Shown here: positions 34,937 through 45,179 of the stretch, in pieces
How the letters are laid out: the number at the start of each line of letters is the position of its first letter
Numbering within the stretch: the stretch's first letter is position 1
Source of the DNA: Paragyromitra xinjiangensis
Taxonomy: Eukaryota > Ascomycota > Pezizomycetes > Pezizales > Discinaceae
Direction: 5' to 3'
NCBI GenBank assembly: GCA_038503065.1
Contig: JBCAMK010000020.1
Location: forward strand, 1,302,001-1,366,000
Length of the DNA: 64,000 nucleotides
Notes under the pieces: model-generated
Seen by the model: the letters and a program-made list of their open reading frames with translations, nothing else
Database searches by the model: none
Told to the model about the DNA's origin: nothing
Made by a program: the position numbers and the translations under genes

Positions 34937-35565
34937 ATGGCACCCGAACGCCGCGCCACACGCACCGTCACCAAGTCCTATCGGGGAAATGTCAAAGGAA
35001 GTACGAAGGGGAAGAATAAGAGTGGTGGGGTTGGAAAATGGCCCCTGCACGATAAAAAAATGTTTCGGTGGTACCACGAGCAAACCGGAGATATTGAGGA
35101 GAGCGCCATTCGAGCTCAGGCGACTATCCTTTTTCGCGAGATCCACCAGGGTAAGCAGCCTTTTGCAATATTGGTGGCAGTGTCTGACGATTTCTAGATC
35201 TGCCATTGCCAACTTTTTCGTCTACGTGGATGCAAAAATGGCGTTGCCGGTACTCGTCTTACTATACCGAGTGCTTGGTTAAATCAAGCGCGGAGACGGT
35301 AGCCAGCAGCGATGGGGCAGTGCATGACGGCGCAAATCCTACCCGTACGCTCCCAACGAGGGCAGCTATTACCGTAACGGAGCCCTCCAATCAGTTTCGA
35401 ACGGCCAAGCTATCTGCTCTCCTCCACGATACAGCGACAATTGCGTCGGCTACCCACGCCTCCAGCTTGGTGGAGAGCGTATGCAGTGCGCCAAATCCGC
35501 CAGTCTTTAACATTCCTGACTGCGACGACGATTCTCTGCCGAGCACTCTTGTGATCCAGTATTAA
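34937..35565 (+). CDS. HTH-module family protein 4 (short form), two exons
   Basis: Exons 34937-35150 and 35198-35565 (193 aa). The 47-nt intron has donor GTAAGC, branch TCTGACGA and acceptor CTAG; phase 1. Start chosen at ATGGCACCC by alignment, since the longer open frame begins in the duplicated leader. N-terminus MAPERRATRT, then KWPLHDKKMFRWYHEQ, SAIRAQATILFREIHQG, LPTFSSTWMQKWRCRY (HTH-like), a linker with RAAITVTEPSNQFRTAKLSA, and the terminal motif VFNIPDCDDDSLPSTLVIQY. It forms a tandem pair with protein 3, with duplicated 5' and 3' flanks. Both keep open frames and splice sites despite clear divergence, which suggests selection; function unknown beyond probable DNA binding. Confidence 0.75.
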
Positions 35566-35867
35566 TAGTTTATGCGTATGGAGATGAATCCTAATCTCGC
35601 GCGGACAGGGGGGAGGGGATGATTAATGGAGGCGACAATCAGGGCATCTTGTAGCTGTAGATCTGGGATATTGCGATATTCCGAATAAGAGTCCCCTTTT
35701 TAATTTACTATTAAGAACCGGAAGAGGTTAAGCGGTAAAAAGGTTTTAGTGATAGCCTTGTCCTAAGCTACGCTTTACAGCAAGATTTAAGCGTGGGTAT
35801 CTGGGTGGTCATAATAGATATTACTGAAAGTAAAGTTGATAAGCTCCATACTTCACCAAAATGAGTA

Positions 35868-36080
35868 CAGGAGTCGTTGCTTAGTCATGCAATATGGTGA
35901 GATGAACGGAGCCCAATTAGCAGACAACCACAAGAGATATTTCGTAGTAACCAATCAAGAACAATATCGGGGTAAATAGAGAGGAGCTCTCTAAGCCTAA
36001 ACTGTTTGGGCAGTAATGGGGCTGTGTATTTTGTGTATGCATGGAGTATCACTCATTGCATGACTAAGCGCCTGCACCTG
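35868..36080 (+). mobile_element. MITE family A, copy 5
   Basis: CAGGAGTCGTTGCTTAGTCA to GACTAAGCGCCTGCACCTG with TA outside both ends (GAGTA and TATCG). Confidence 0.8.
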
Positions 36081-38542
36081 TATCGAAAGTTTTGTGTCAT
36101 AAAGAATCTGCCTCTCGAGCTACCGATATGATACCACTGAAGAAATCTTAAGCAGTACATTAACATCAATCACAGCTTAAGCAGGGTCATTTGATCCTCC
36201 CTTGACGGCACGACATTATACAACAAACGTGTTTAAAAGCATAGCGGTCACCATAAATGCTAATCATATTCCATAAGTCAATCCTCGAAATAAAACATCT
36301 TCTGCGAGGTATAACTCTCGCCAAGAAGCAACCTTCTGTTTCCCGTACTCTTGTGCATGCAAAGCAGACTGGCGCAATCCCATGCAGTATAGAACCATGA
36401 TTCCATAGAAAGAAGAATTGATAACATTGGAACCACAACCACCTGAGCACATCCACCCGGTCTCAATAGGCAGCACTTCCGCCGCAAAGATGCTGTGATA
36501 CGTGAATAGCTTGGCACCCTGCCTAAGATATGAGTTGACTGTGCTGAGGTGTTTCGAGCAGTCAGTCGTAGGGGCGGCCAACCGTCTGGACTTTATACAG
36601 CTTGCCTCTTACTGCAATTTCCGGGATTTTGCACTGACGAATGGGACTCCCGCCTCGCACGCTGATCGAGTTTTGCACCATAAAGGCTGAGGTTGATCAT
36701 GCCGTGGGGGACTATCTGATTTGATGGTAACGTAAAGTTAACAATCTTCAGCGCCACTGTCTAGATTGAACCGATTTCAGGGAACTAATAGCAGTATTGG
36801 TTGGCACTTGATTCAGAAGACGAAGCGGCATACTACTTACCATAGACGTTGGCCAGTGGGTTATGACACCCAAAATATTGAACATGTGCATCGGGCCTAA
36901 TAGGTGGGAAGCATAACCGAACGATATCCCAGTATTTGGCAATGAGCGGTTAGCGTAACTTGGTGCATCCTAGCTATACGTACCCCTGACGAGCTAACAT
37001 GGCTCGAATACGGTAGCTCCATCTAGAACCATAACTGGCCAAATGGTTCCGTGTATCCACGATCAGAGTCCCAAAAAGCAAAACCTGGGCCCGACGGGAT
37101 ATGTGGTTGGGGGCACATGTCATGCCTCAGCCATCGGGCTACTCAGTCCACCGTTGGAGCAGTCGATGCCCAATGTTGAAAGTAATTTTAACGGGTAGAG
37201 AGAAAGCCTATCAAGGGTTAGTGCAGGGTTGCACGAAGCAACCGAAGGGCTGATCAAAGTGGCCTGGGAGTACGATGGTCTTATTCGCTGTTGATAGTAA
37301 AGTCTTTGGATATGGGTTAATTAATCGTTGCTCCACGCTGACACAAGTCAGGTGTGTTGCATTGCAGTCCTGGGCTTCACTACCGGTTTTGCCGTGCAGT
37401 CAAGGAAAAGTGAAATGGCGCAGAGGTAATTCATGTGCCTGTTCGATACTGTTGGGCTTGACAGTGAAATGTCACCTGAGAGTTTTACCTCAAGCCTTAT
37501 CTTTTCGTTAGTTCCTTCGTGTCACAGCTTCCCAACCCATTCCAACGAGTATCCTTCATTTGACATTATAAAGGTGCAAAAACACGTACCTCAGTCAACC
37601 CTTCCTTTGCCACAAATCTCCTTATTTGTTCATGCCGGGATGGATGTGGAGGCTCTGAAGGTAGAACTAAGCAATCCATCGATAGAAGATACCTCATCCT
37701 AGCTTGGAACAGTATGCAGTTACCCTTACCCATCATCTCATCCTGCCTGGTGATTCTTCCTGCCACTCGTGTGTTGGTGGAGATGTAGGTTGAGTGCCAT
37801 CAGGACAGAGGGAAAGGCATATCCATCTTAGAGCCAAAATTATGCTTAGTATCAAGAGAAACCTCTCCAGCTAGTTCCAGTTGGATCGGAAGAGTAATGG
37901 TAAATAATGTTCCGGTAAGTGTCCAAAAGGTAAGAAATAAGGAGGAGGGTCGACGATGTAGTGACGCTCTGTGATGGGTTCTCAGTAGCATGATAAAGAT
38001 AAAAGACTAGAGAGGGCGAGACCTTACATGTTGATAGGATAAGGGGTGTTGATGAAAAGGAGATGGCATTCTGTAACAGGTTTTTGGCAAATTAATGATG
38101 ATAAAGAAATTAACTTGACGTACTGGTTGGTGCCTATAATTCGGAATAGTTGTGATACGTTATACGTGGACTAGAAATACCACAAAGACTTTCGGTGGTC
38201 GGTGTAATGTCGAGTAGGAACGGGGAGGCCTGAGTGACTGCTGTTGTGCCTTAGGGCTTGGGTATCGGTGTGGTGGGTGAGAGTTTGTGATTACATGTAG
38301 CATTGCACGGAACTTATGATCACGACCAGCGAATATCGTCTCCGTCACCCCACTCAACAAACACCAGCCAGAACCTGTACACTTTTCTTTGTTCGTGAAT
38401 CCCACCACTTTCCATCTCCAATCCATCCTCCTCCTGCTTTGTAGGAGAATCCACTCGGGCAACGAGTGGATTTCTCCTCCCGCTAGCAAAACAAGCCCGA
38501 GAACCCCACCACCTACCCAAAGCACCGCCTCCCCCTGCGGCC
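36081..38542. other. No firmly supported gene
   Basis: A protein-like minus-strand frame at about 36264-36600 has no ATG and follows a stop. Frames at 37.27-37.77 kb overlap on both strands without recognisable content. Confidence 0.3.
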
Positions 38543-39328
38543 ATGACACAACCCGCGAAACACTTCCCCCAGCAGCCAGATAAGCCAGGACGACGTGGGG
38601 CTACATTGCCTGACGCTGTGACCGGGAAAGCACGAAGGAGACCACCTCCACCACGTTTGGCAATTATTGATACACGGTTATCAAGTTGGTACCACAGCAC
38701 ACCAGGCCCTATCTCTAATTCTGCCATCAAGGCCAAAGCCGCCGAGTTCTTTCGCGAAGTCTACCAAGGTAACCTCACTCCTACAACAAAATCATCAGAG
38801 TCTAACAACCCTCCAGACCAACCTTTGCCAAAGTTCGGGTTTGACTGGTTGTGGAGATGGAAGTGTCGATATACCATTAATCAGGGTCCCATATCCGCGG
38901 CCAGTCCGCAGGAGGTTGCCGATGGTGGGGAAGAGGGAAGCGAGCACCCAGGTTCTTTCGACATGGACCCCTCACTCCCCACCACAACTGTGGTACAGTC
39001 GTTTGACAGTGGCACGACGATTCCAGACACTCCCCCACGATCCTTTCTCGATGCTACGCCACAGGAGACACTCGAAGAAACGGGACGCGTCACGCTCTGG
39101 TTGAGCCAGACATTAGCCAGTACCTCCCATCCAAGTCTCGAGAACACAGGAAGTTGTTCTAATGCGGCCGGAGACAGCATGCCTGACATCTCGGCATCGG
39201 AAGAGCACGATCTTCCAATGCCAGATTTGATGGAGGTTGATTATTATGGGCAACAACCTCCGTCCTTTAACTTTCCCGTTGAAGATGACAATGTGTCCCT
39301 TGCCAGCACTCAAATTATTGATGAGTGA
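38543..39328 (+). CDS. HTH-module family protein 5 (diverged), two exons
   Basis: Exons 38543-38768 and 38817-39328 (245 aa). The 48-nt intron (GTAACC donor, GTCTAACA branch, CCAG acceptor) sits at the family position and phase. It is stop-free and a multiple of three, so an unspliced 261-aa product is also possible. The N-terminus is Pro/Arg-rich. The HTH-like region is more diverged: LAIIDTRLSSWYHSTPG, SAIKAKAAEFFREVYQG, then LPKFGFDWLWRWKCRY, where the usual S/T before W is D. The linker is acidic, Ser/Thr/Pro-rich. The C-terminus is QQPPSFNFPVEDDNVSLAST followed by QIIDE, the same motif as elsewhere with an acidic end instead of Tyr. Exon 1 is again 226 nt. Confidence 0.75.
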   Translation: MTQPAKHFPQQPDKPGRRGATLPDAVTGKARRRPPPPRLAIIDTRLSSWYHSTPGPISNSAIKAKAAEFFREVYQGNLTPTTKSSESNNPPDQPLPKFGFDWLWRWKCRYTINQGPISAASPQEVADGGEEGSEHPGSFDMDPSLPTTTVVQSFDSGTTIPDTPPRSFLDATPQETLEETGRVTLWLSQTLASTSHPSLENTGSCSNAAGDSMPDISASEEHDLPMPDLMEVDYYGQQPPSFNFPVEDDNVSLASTQIIDE

Positions 39329-41551
39329 TGATACGGGAAATAGTTGATTCCGGCTAGTACCGAGGGGGGGGGATTCAGCAAGGTGCATGATAAACAGAAA
39401 TAAGCACAGGGTTTTAAAGTTCAGGAATCTTTCGGGTGGTAACATCTGTGCTAAGTATTGTTTACAGTTCTGAAAGGAATACAATAGTTCGCAGATGGCA
39501 AAATGCTTGTCGTAATACTCACGTGTAATATCGGATAACGTTTAACATTTGACACCCGATGTCTTATCCATCTGCAGCAAGGATTATACCTGTACGTGTA
39601 GTGGTGAAAGTCTCGGGGAAGTAGTAGCAAACAAACATCTTGCCAGCCATTGTATACCATTCGCTTCACTCAGGGAACCGTGATCATGCTAGTTTGTATT
39701 TCCTAAGGTTAGAGTGTAGGGCGCTGCAGTGAGAATGAAGCAATCGACGAAGAAATCAGGTAATCCACAGAAGAAGCCCCACACGCCAGTTACGAGTGAT
39801 ATCGGAAGACTCGAAAGATATATTGCTGCCTGCCTGCCAGATAACATCCAGCCACTCGGTACAGCAATCGTCTGCAGAAACCACAGCCCCAGTCCACTGG
39901 CAGTCGTGCTTGGAAGAGGGGAGGATGCTAAGACCTCGCGGACCGGATTGCGCAAGCAGTGTCATGATGATGATGATGATAATTCATTTACGTATCCAAC
40001 CCTAAGGTTATGACGATAAATAACAGACTAACAAAACACAAAACAAAACAAAACACAAACAATTTCCCGTTCTCACTTTCCATCAAACATTTTATCCCAT
40101 TCACTTCCATCCCATAAACAACCATTCCCCTCTGCTCTTGCATGAACCTTTCCCAACACAAAACTCAGCGCCTCATATTTTCTTTGCCGACAAATAAAAC
40201 CTTTCTGTCCTTTCTCCCTTTCCGGCAACAGTAATCAAGCAGTGTCATGGCATCTATAGGTAAACTACATGACGGCTGATTATCGCCAAAATCGTCCAAG
40301 GACTTGACGCTCTGAATGAGGCCCGGAAATAGTGTTTATATAACTCGGGAGGATGAGTATAGAACTTTGGAATAGAATGTCCAAAGGTCTAGCTACGCCC
40401 GTAATGTCTTCGTGTACCGATATGCCACCTTCTCGTTAATTCTAGATCGTGAGAGATCGCGATTACTTCTCAACAGCACCGATAAACGGGAAATTGTTAT
40501 GGTCTCCAGACGAGAGATTAAAAGAAGTAATACTATCGGGATAGCAAAATTGGGAGCGGAGAGCTAGCGATCCTCAATATAACTCACGTATCTCATGGTG
40601 GACACCTGTTTGCAGAGGGGGTGCTGCGATGCTCTGCTGCAACTTTAATGTCACCGAACGCTACGAGATAGCTCCCAAGAAACTTAGGTTTCTAGGGCTT
40701 AAGCTAGAGATAATGCAGGTTACCACATTCATGAAGTCCAGTATCGCTATCCGACCATTTAATCAGATCCTCAATCCCCATCTGAGCTATAGAAATATCC
40801 ATAAGGGACAACGGTGTGTGTGACTTTGTTGAGGCTCTGCGACTTATCGTAGGGGTGAGGGAGTCTAACAACAGGGGATCAGATAGAGCCCATCACCAGC
40901 AACGTGCTGAGTCTCTTCAGGTACTGAGGGCACAGCGTTCGTTCCCTGGTTTCGCTATGTCAAAGCAACCTCCCGTTAGGGAGCTGTTTAATCCAAAGCT
41001 ATGGAATCCCGTCAAGAACACCGTCCACAATCATAAAGAGATATGGTTCGCCCAAGGAGAACTCCGCGACGCAGATTTGGCCTTCGTTAATGTACCTACC
41101 ATTTTTTTCGTGGAAATATGGTACGCACAGACTTTTCAGAAAATCTTTCAGCTAGTAGGACCCTACCTAATTCTCAAGTTCGTGTGCTTTATCCAGGATT
41201 GACCGCTCCAGGATGTTAACAAATAACACGTGATTTTTCGCTAGCCGCCAACCTCTGACGATGATGAGAAATACTCTGTCTAGAATCGTGTGTACACACA
41301 CTCTCTCACCCCGCGAGAGACGGGACCTTTCTTTCGTTTGCAGGGTGCTGGGGCAATCAACAAGTGCGCCGAATATTACTCTGATAGATGATCGAAGTCC
41401 TGAAGTACTTTAAAGCAGGGAGGGGGTCATAATCGTCGTTCTCAGATTTACTCCAATCATAGAGTGGGCTTCTGTTTTGTGCTCGTTTGGTCTATCTTTG
41501 TGCTCTCTTCGATTTGGAGTGAACAACTTTCTGGCAAAATAAAAAAATAAT
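39329..41551. other. Intergenic with duplicated segment and microsatellite
   Basis: About 39640-39790 is similar to 42310-42470 (AGAGTGTRG.GC, AAGTCGATCAACAAATCAAG/AAGCAATCGACGAAGAAATC). A short basic frame starting at 39735 (MKQSTKKSGNPQKKPH) has a similar start at 42418 (MNKSINKSSNLQRKPH) but the two then diverge, so I do not call a gene. A (GAT)n run lies at 39965-39981, and 40020-40200 is A/C-rich. A 128-codon frame at 40816-41202 shows no recognisable domain. Confidence 0.35.
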
Positions 41552-41688
41552 GGGTGCGCTGAGAGTCGAACTCAGTTTTTCATCGGAAACGTCACAGCCA
41601 GCTATTGTGACAGCGGCGGGGGTCGAACTCGCCGGTATCACAATACAGTTTTAGAGTCGAGAGGCATTAACCACTATGCTACGCACCC
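41552..41688 (-). tRNA. tRNA-like Pol III unit, type 1, copy 4
   Basis: 137 nt with intact acceptor, D and T arms. In the hairpin this copy has TATTGTGATA/TGTCACAATA, so two positions differ from copies 1, 2, 5 and 6 (G-C for G-U, U-G for C-G) and pairing is kept. A/T-rich 3' flank with a T7 run. The downstream ~90 bp resembles that of copy 5 (GTTCTCAGATTTACTCCAATCATA). Confidence 0.6.
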
Positions 41689-42467
41689 TTATTATTAAAA
41701 CCTTTCGGCACCAATAATATGTATGACTAGGGGGGTTTCGCGCATCAGTGCTGTTACCCTCCTGTTGCCCAATCGTGAGGATACTGTCGATAAAGTTCAT
41801 ATGACAAGCGAATACTGTTAAACAATCCTCCATGATAGTAGTGTACAAGTAACGTATTATACCGTGTACCCGATCACCACTGTGTGACATATCACAGAAA
41901 TAATAGAAATAGTAATCTAGGACTCTCTCTCTACCTGTTTCTCTCACTGCGTAGCGCTGGGTGCTTCTATATATATCTTGATAGCCATCAGAGTCTTCGG
42001 AATGAATTTCATCCATTTCGTTCTAGATCCAAGTCAACACCAGAAAGCAAAGCTACTACCTCATCAACCTGAAGTGTGACTTTTAGAAGCCTGCCACATC
42101 TAGTTGATTTTGGTACTTTTTTAAGGCTCGTATGGTGGTTTGTTGATGGCTGAAGCATCAAAAGTTGTCAGGGCTTGGACCTGATCGGTTGCGCGATAGT
42201 GATCGGGTACACGGTATAATACGTTGACGCAACGCTTAAAACATTACATGCACTAAACTCCTAGCTCACTGGAGATCGAGCAGCAAATTAATATCTTACT
42301 ATGCCTTTGCAAACTATTCACTTTGCTCACAGAACCGTGATCAAGTTACGTCGTATGACCTAAGCTTAGAGTGTGGAGCATTGTGGTAAAAAGCCAGGAT
42401 TTGGAGCGTTCCAAAAATGAATAAGTCGATCAACAAATCAAGTAACTTACAGCGGAAGCCCCATCTA

Positions 42468-43116
42468 CGGCGGGTCATTTGTATGAGAGCGCAGAAAAGA
42501 ATTTCGGCGTGGCAACCACCAGCCCTGCGCCGGGTCTAGACTAGCCCCCAGAAAATATATTCTGAGATTTCTATCGCATATTTATGAACTAATATAACTA
42601 ACTATAAGCTTTTTGCATAGTTAGACCATGTGGTGCTGCTATGGTGGTGGACTATAGCTAAGCGAGCCAGAGATAACTGGGCCCAACTTGAAACTAGAAC
42701 TAGATACATCCATACAAAGAGTTTACAGTTTAGTTATACTAGCTCATAGTTATGAAGCAAAGGTCCCAGAATATTTTTTCTCACTACTACCTTAGGCCTA
42801 GCGCAGGAGAGCTGCCAGAGGCACAGTGAAAGTCGGTCATATGGCGGATCTGGTGTGGCGGACAGGGGTATTTTTTTTGGTTGAGGGACACAATATTTGC
42901 TGGTGGTGCGGCTTGGGAATATTGTGTCCCTGTGCTAAAAGCACCCCTGTCCGCCACACACCGGATCCGCCATATGACCGGTTTTCACTGTAATCTTGCT
43001 TTGGTGTGGAAATCCGTATCTTGATGGTTTCCTGGAGGCATTACCCGCCCTTCGGTTGGTAATTGCCACGCTGAAATTCTTTTCTGCACTCTCATACAAA
43101 TGACCCGCCGTACCCA
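42468..43116. repeat. Inverted duplicate segment flanking the CAGTG MITE
   Basis: GCGGGTCATTTGTATGAGAG and the following AGAAAAGAATTTCGGCGTGG at 42468-42512 recur inverted at about 43068-43116 (GCACTCTCATACAAATGACC) with few differences. The two arms enclose about 550 bp including the MITE. They may be a broken larger element or a local inversion. Confidence 0.5.
42824..42990. mobile_element. 167-bp foldback MITE with CAGTG termini
   Basis: CAGTGAAA...GGTCATATGGCGGAT...GGCGGACAGGGGT on the left is mirrored by its complement on the right. GGGACACAATATT and AATATTGTGTCCC continue the pairing toward the centre, so nearly the whole element is one hairpin. CAGTG ends with TA on the right side (CA on the left) are typical of Tc1/mariner-pogo elements. 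Confidence 0.75.
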
Positions 43117-43468
43117 TCTGCCACTCACAAGTGATAACTGACGATTTCATTAACCGGTGATGATGCTGACGATAGTGGGTTTATTAGGATATCTAGATTC
43201 CATCAGAGGGAAATGATAACTGGCAATCACCCATTCATTCGAAGCAGCATAGACTCGAGATGTTTTTCCCTCCACTGCTTTAGAAGTACCGCTTGTAGAG
43301 TTCGCGATGAACACTCGTGTGGAGGTTTGTGACGGCAACGCTGAAGGGAAGGCTAGCTGGGGAATGATCTATGGGTAATGTTCTAACCGAAATAATTATC
43401 GAAACTTGATTAGTGGGAATCAAGCCACTCATTTTTCGCATCACGATTTGATGGGTGGGCACTGGCTA

Positions 43469-43681
43469 CAGGTGCAGACGCTTAGTCATGCAATGAGTGA
43501 TACTCCCTGCATACACAAAACATACAGCCCCATTGCTACCCAAACAGTTCAGACTCAGAGAGCTCCTCTCTACTTACTTTGATGTCGTTCTTGAATGGTT
43601 ACTACAAAATATCTCTCTTGGTTGTTTTATAATTAGGCTCCGTTCATCTCACCATATTGCATTACTAAGCAACGACCCCTG
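43469..43681 (-). mobile_element. MITE family A, copy 6
   Basis: Starts CAGGTGCAGACGCTTAGTCA and ends ACTAAGCAACGACCCCTG, with TA outside both ends (GGCTA and TACCA). Confidence 0.8.
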
Positions 43682-43843
43682 TACCAATTACCTAAGTCTT
43701 GAATGACTTTTACGCAAGAAAGCTTGATTATCGTTCTCAAATTTACTTCGATCATAAATAGATGAGTGGTAGGACTTCTGCCTCGTGCTCGGTCAACCTC
43801 TCCTCTTGCTGTCTATATTTCTACAATCTTGTGACAAAAAAAT

Positions 43844-43980
43844 GGGTGCGCTGAGAGTCGAACTCAGTTTTTCATCGGAAACGTCACAGCCAGCTATTAT
43901 GACAGCGGCGGGGATCGAACTCGCCGGTGTCACAATACAGTTTTAGAGTCGAGAGGCATTAACCACTATGCTACGCACCC
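43844..43980 (-). tRNA. tRNA-like Pol III unit, type 1, copy 5
   Basis: 137 nt, identical by eye to copies 1 and 6 in the acceptor, arms and hairpin. An A then T7 follows on the minus strand. Its upstream flank is repeat D, shared with copy 3. Confidence 0.6.
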
Positions 43981-44049
43981 TTATAATTATCACCTTTCGA
44001 ATCAGTAATCAACCATTCATTGAAGGTGTTCCTTCAAAATAGGTATAAC

Positions 44050-44345
44050 GAGCAAAGGTGCAGACTGCCTCCTGATCTAGAGGTGCGTTTATAAAACACC
44101 CCCCAGGTGTAAACTACCCCCCTCCTACCACGTAGATGCACAACATAACAAGATCTTCATTTTACTGTCATCTCGCTTGCTAGCGTTTTCAACATGGCGG
44201 CCCTCCAGGAACGACAAGAATCAGGAAGACCGCACGTCTAGAGATGATACTACACCTTAGTAGGGCTTGATATTTTAATTAATAGGTTGGAGGGTACCTA
44301 GTACTAGTTTGCACCCGCGGGGTATTTTGGAACTGCACCTTGCTC
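44050..44345. mobile_element. Element C, 296-bp copy inserted in repeat D
   Basis: GAGCAAAGGTGCAGACTGCC at the left and GCACCTTGCTC at the right. The terminal ~80 bp match the 33922-34321 copy. The flanks TATAAC (left) and AAATATAAC (right), compared with the uninterrupted AAAATATAACTG at about 30268-30281, show the insertion point and a short target duplication. Confidence 0.65.
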
Positions 44346-44480
44346 AAATATAACTGACATGCAACGGTCACCAGCCGTGACGGTTGTTCCATGACGAGAC
44401 TAGCTTTAGCTTCTCTGTCCCGGATACTTGGATTTTGCAACGATGGCTTGACAGCGCTTTGGTCAGAAAAACGAGTGTTC
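44346..44480 (-). repeat. Repeat D, second copy
   Basis: Continuation of the repeat interrupted by element C: TATAACTGACATGCAAC ... GAAAAACGAGTGTTCAACT matches 30140-30280 inverted at roughly 75-80 percent by eye. Confidence 0.55.
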
Positions 44481-45179
44481 AACTAAGAAAATCAACTTGT
44501 CACCCTTTTGGGATGGATACGAAGGCATATGCTAACTAATCCACCACATCAGCGGTATTGCGCAGGACTAGGAGGTTGAGATTTTCATCTTTCTGATCCC
44601 CACTGCGTTGAATAATCATGTTCTTGGTGAGTTCTGGGGTTGGGATTGAAGGGGTAGTGGGTTTGGCTTTCCAAGGCTTCCCGTTCGCCGCAACTGTGGC
44701 CCAAATCTCTGGTACTGGTGGTGGGGGAGGGGGGAAATGAAAATCGTAACATATGACAACCGGTAGACACTGACCCAAGAATTCCTTTTTGAGGGATTCA
44801 CTCACTGATAAGCGGACACTAGTATATCATCAGGTGTCAGTGGCGCATCAGTAGAACACAAAAAGCCGTCAATTCTGTCTAAACAGCAAAATGTCATGGC
44901 GATGCTTCGCCTATACGTTGTCAAGAAGACACCAGTGGGAGCTCTGGGCAGCTGTAAGAGCCTTCACCGTCTGAACGACAACGGTCAAACACTGTTTACG
45001 TGGATGGACTCTGCTCTTTTGAAAAAGCTCTGGCCCTCTAGATGAAACCTACCGCTCCCTGGGAAATCTCTCGTAGCGCCAGCACTTTTAGTAGGTTTGA
45101 AGTTGCACCCCTTTCTTGAATGACTGCTTTATAGCTCGAATTCATTCTATCGATCTATCTACTATTATTATATAGGTTT
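44481..45179. other. No firmly supported gene
   Basis: A minus-strand frame at 44536-44805 (89 codons, Pro-rich with PEIWATVAANGKPWKAKP) vaguely recalls the start of LINE ORF1 proteins but is too short and unsupported to call. Confidence 0.25.

Noticed and set aside
36187..36690. Protein-like minus-strand frame around 36264-36600
   Set aside because: No ATG start, preceded by a stop, no recognised domain; a short upstream frame (MVQNSISVRGG) joins only by assuming a frameshift.
39729..40013. 94-codon basic frame MKQSTKKSGNPQKKPH...
   Set aside because: A similar start exists at 42.42 kb, but similarity ends quickly and the frame runs into a (GAT)n microsatellite (DDDDD).
44536..44805. Possible LINE ORF1 fragment (PEIWATVAANGKPWKAKP)
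   Set aside because: Resemblance rests on a few residues; no reverse transcriptase or further ORF1 sequence nearby.
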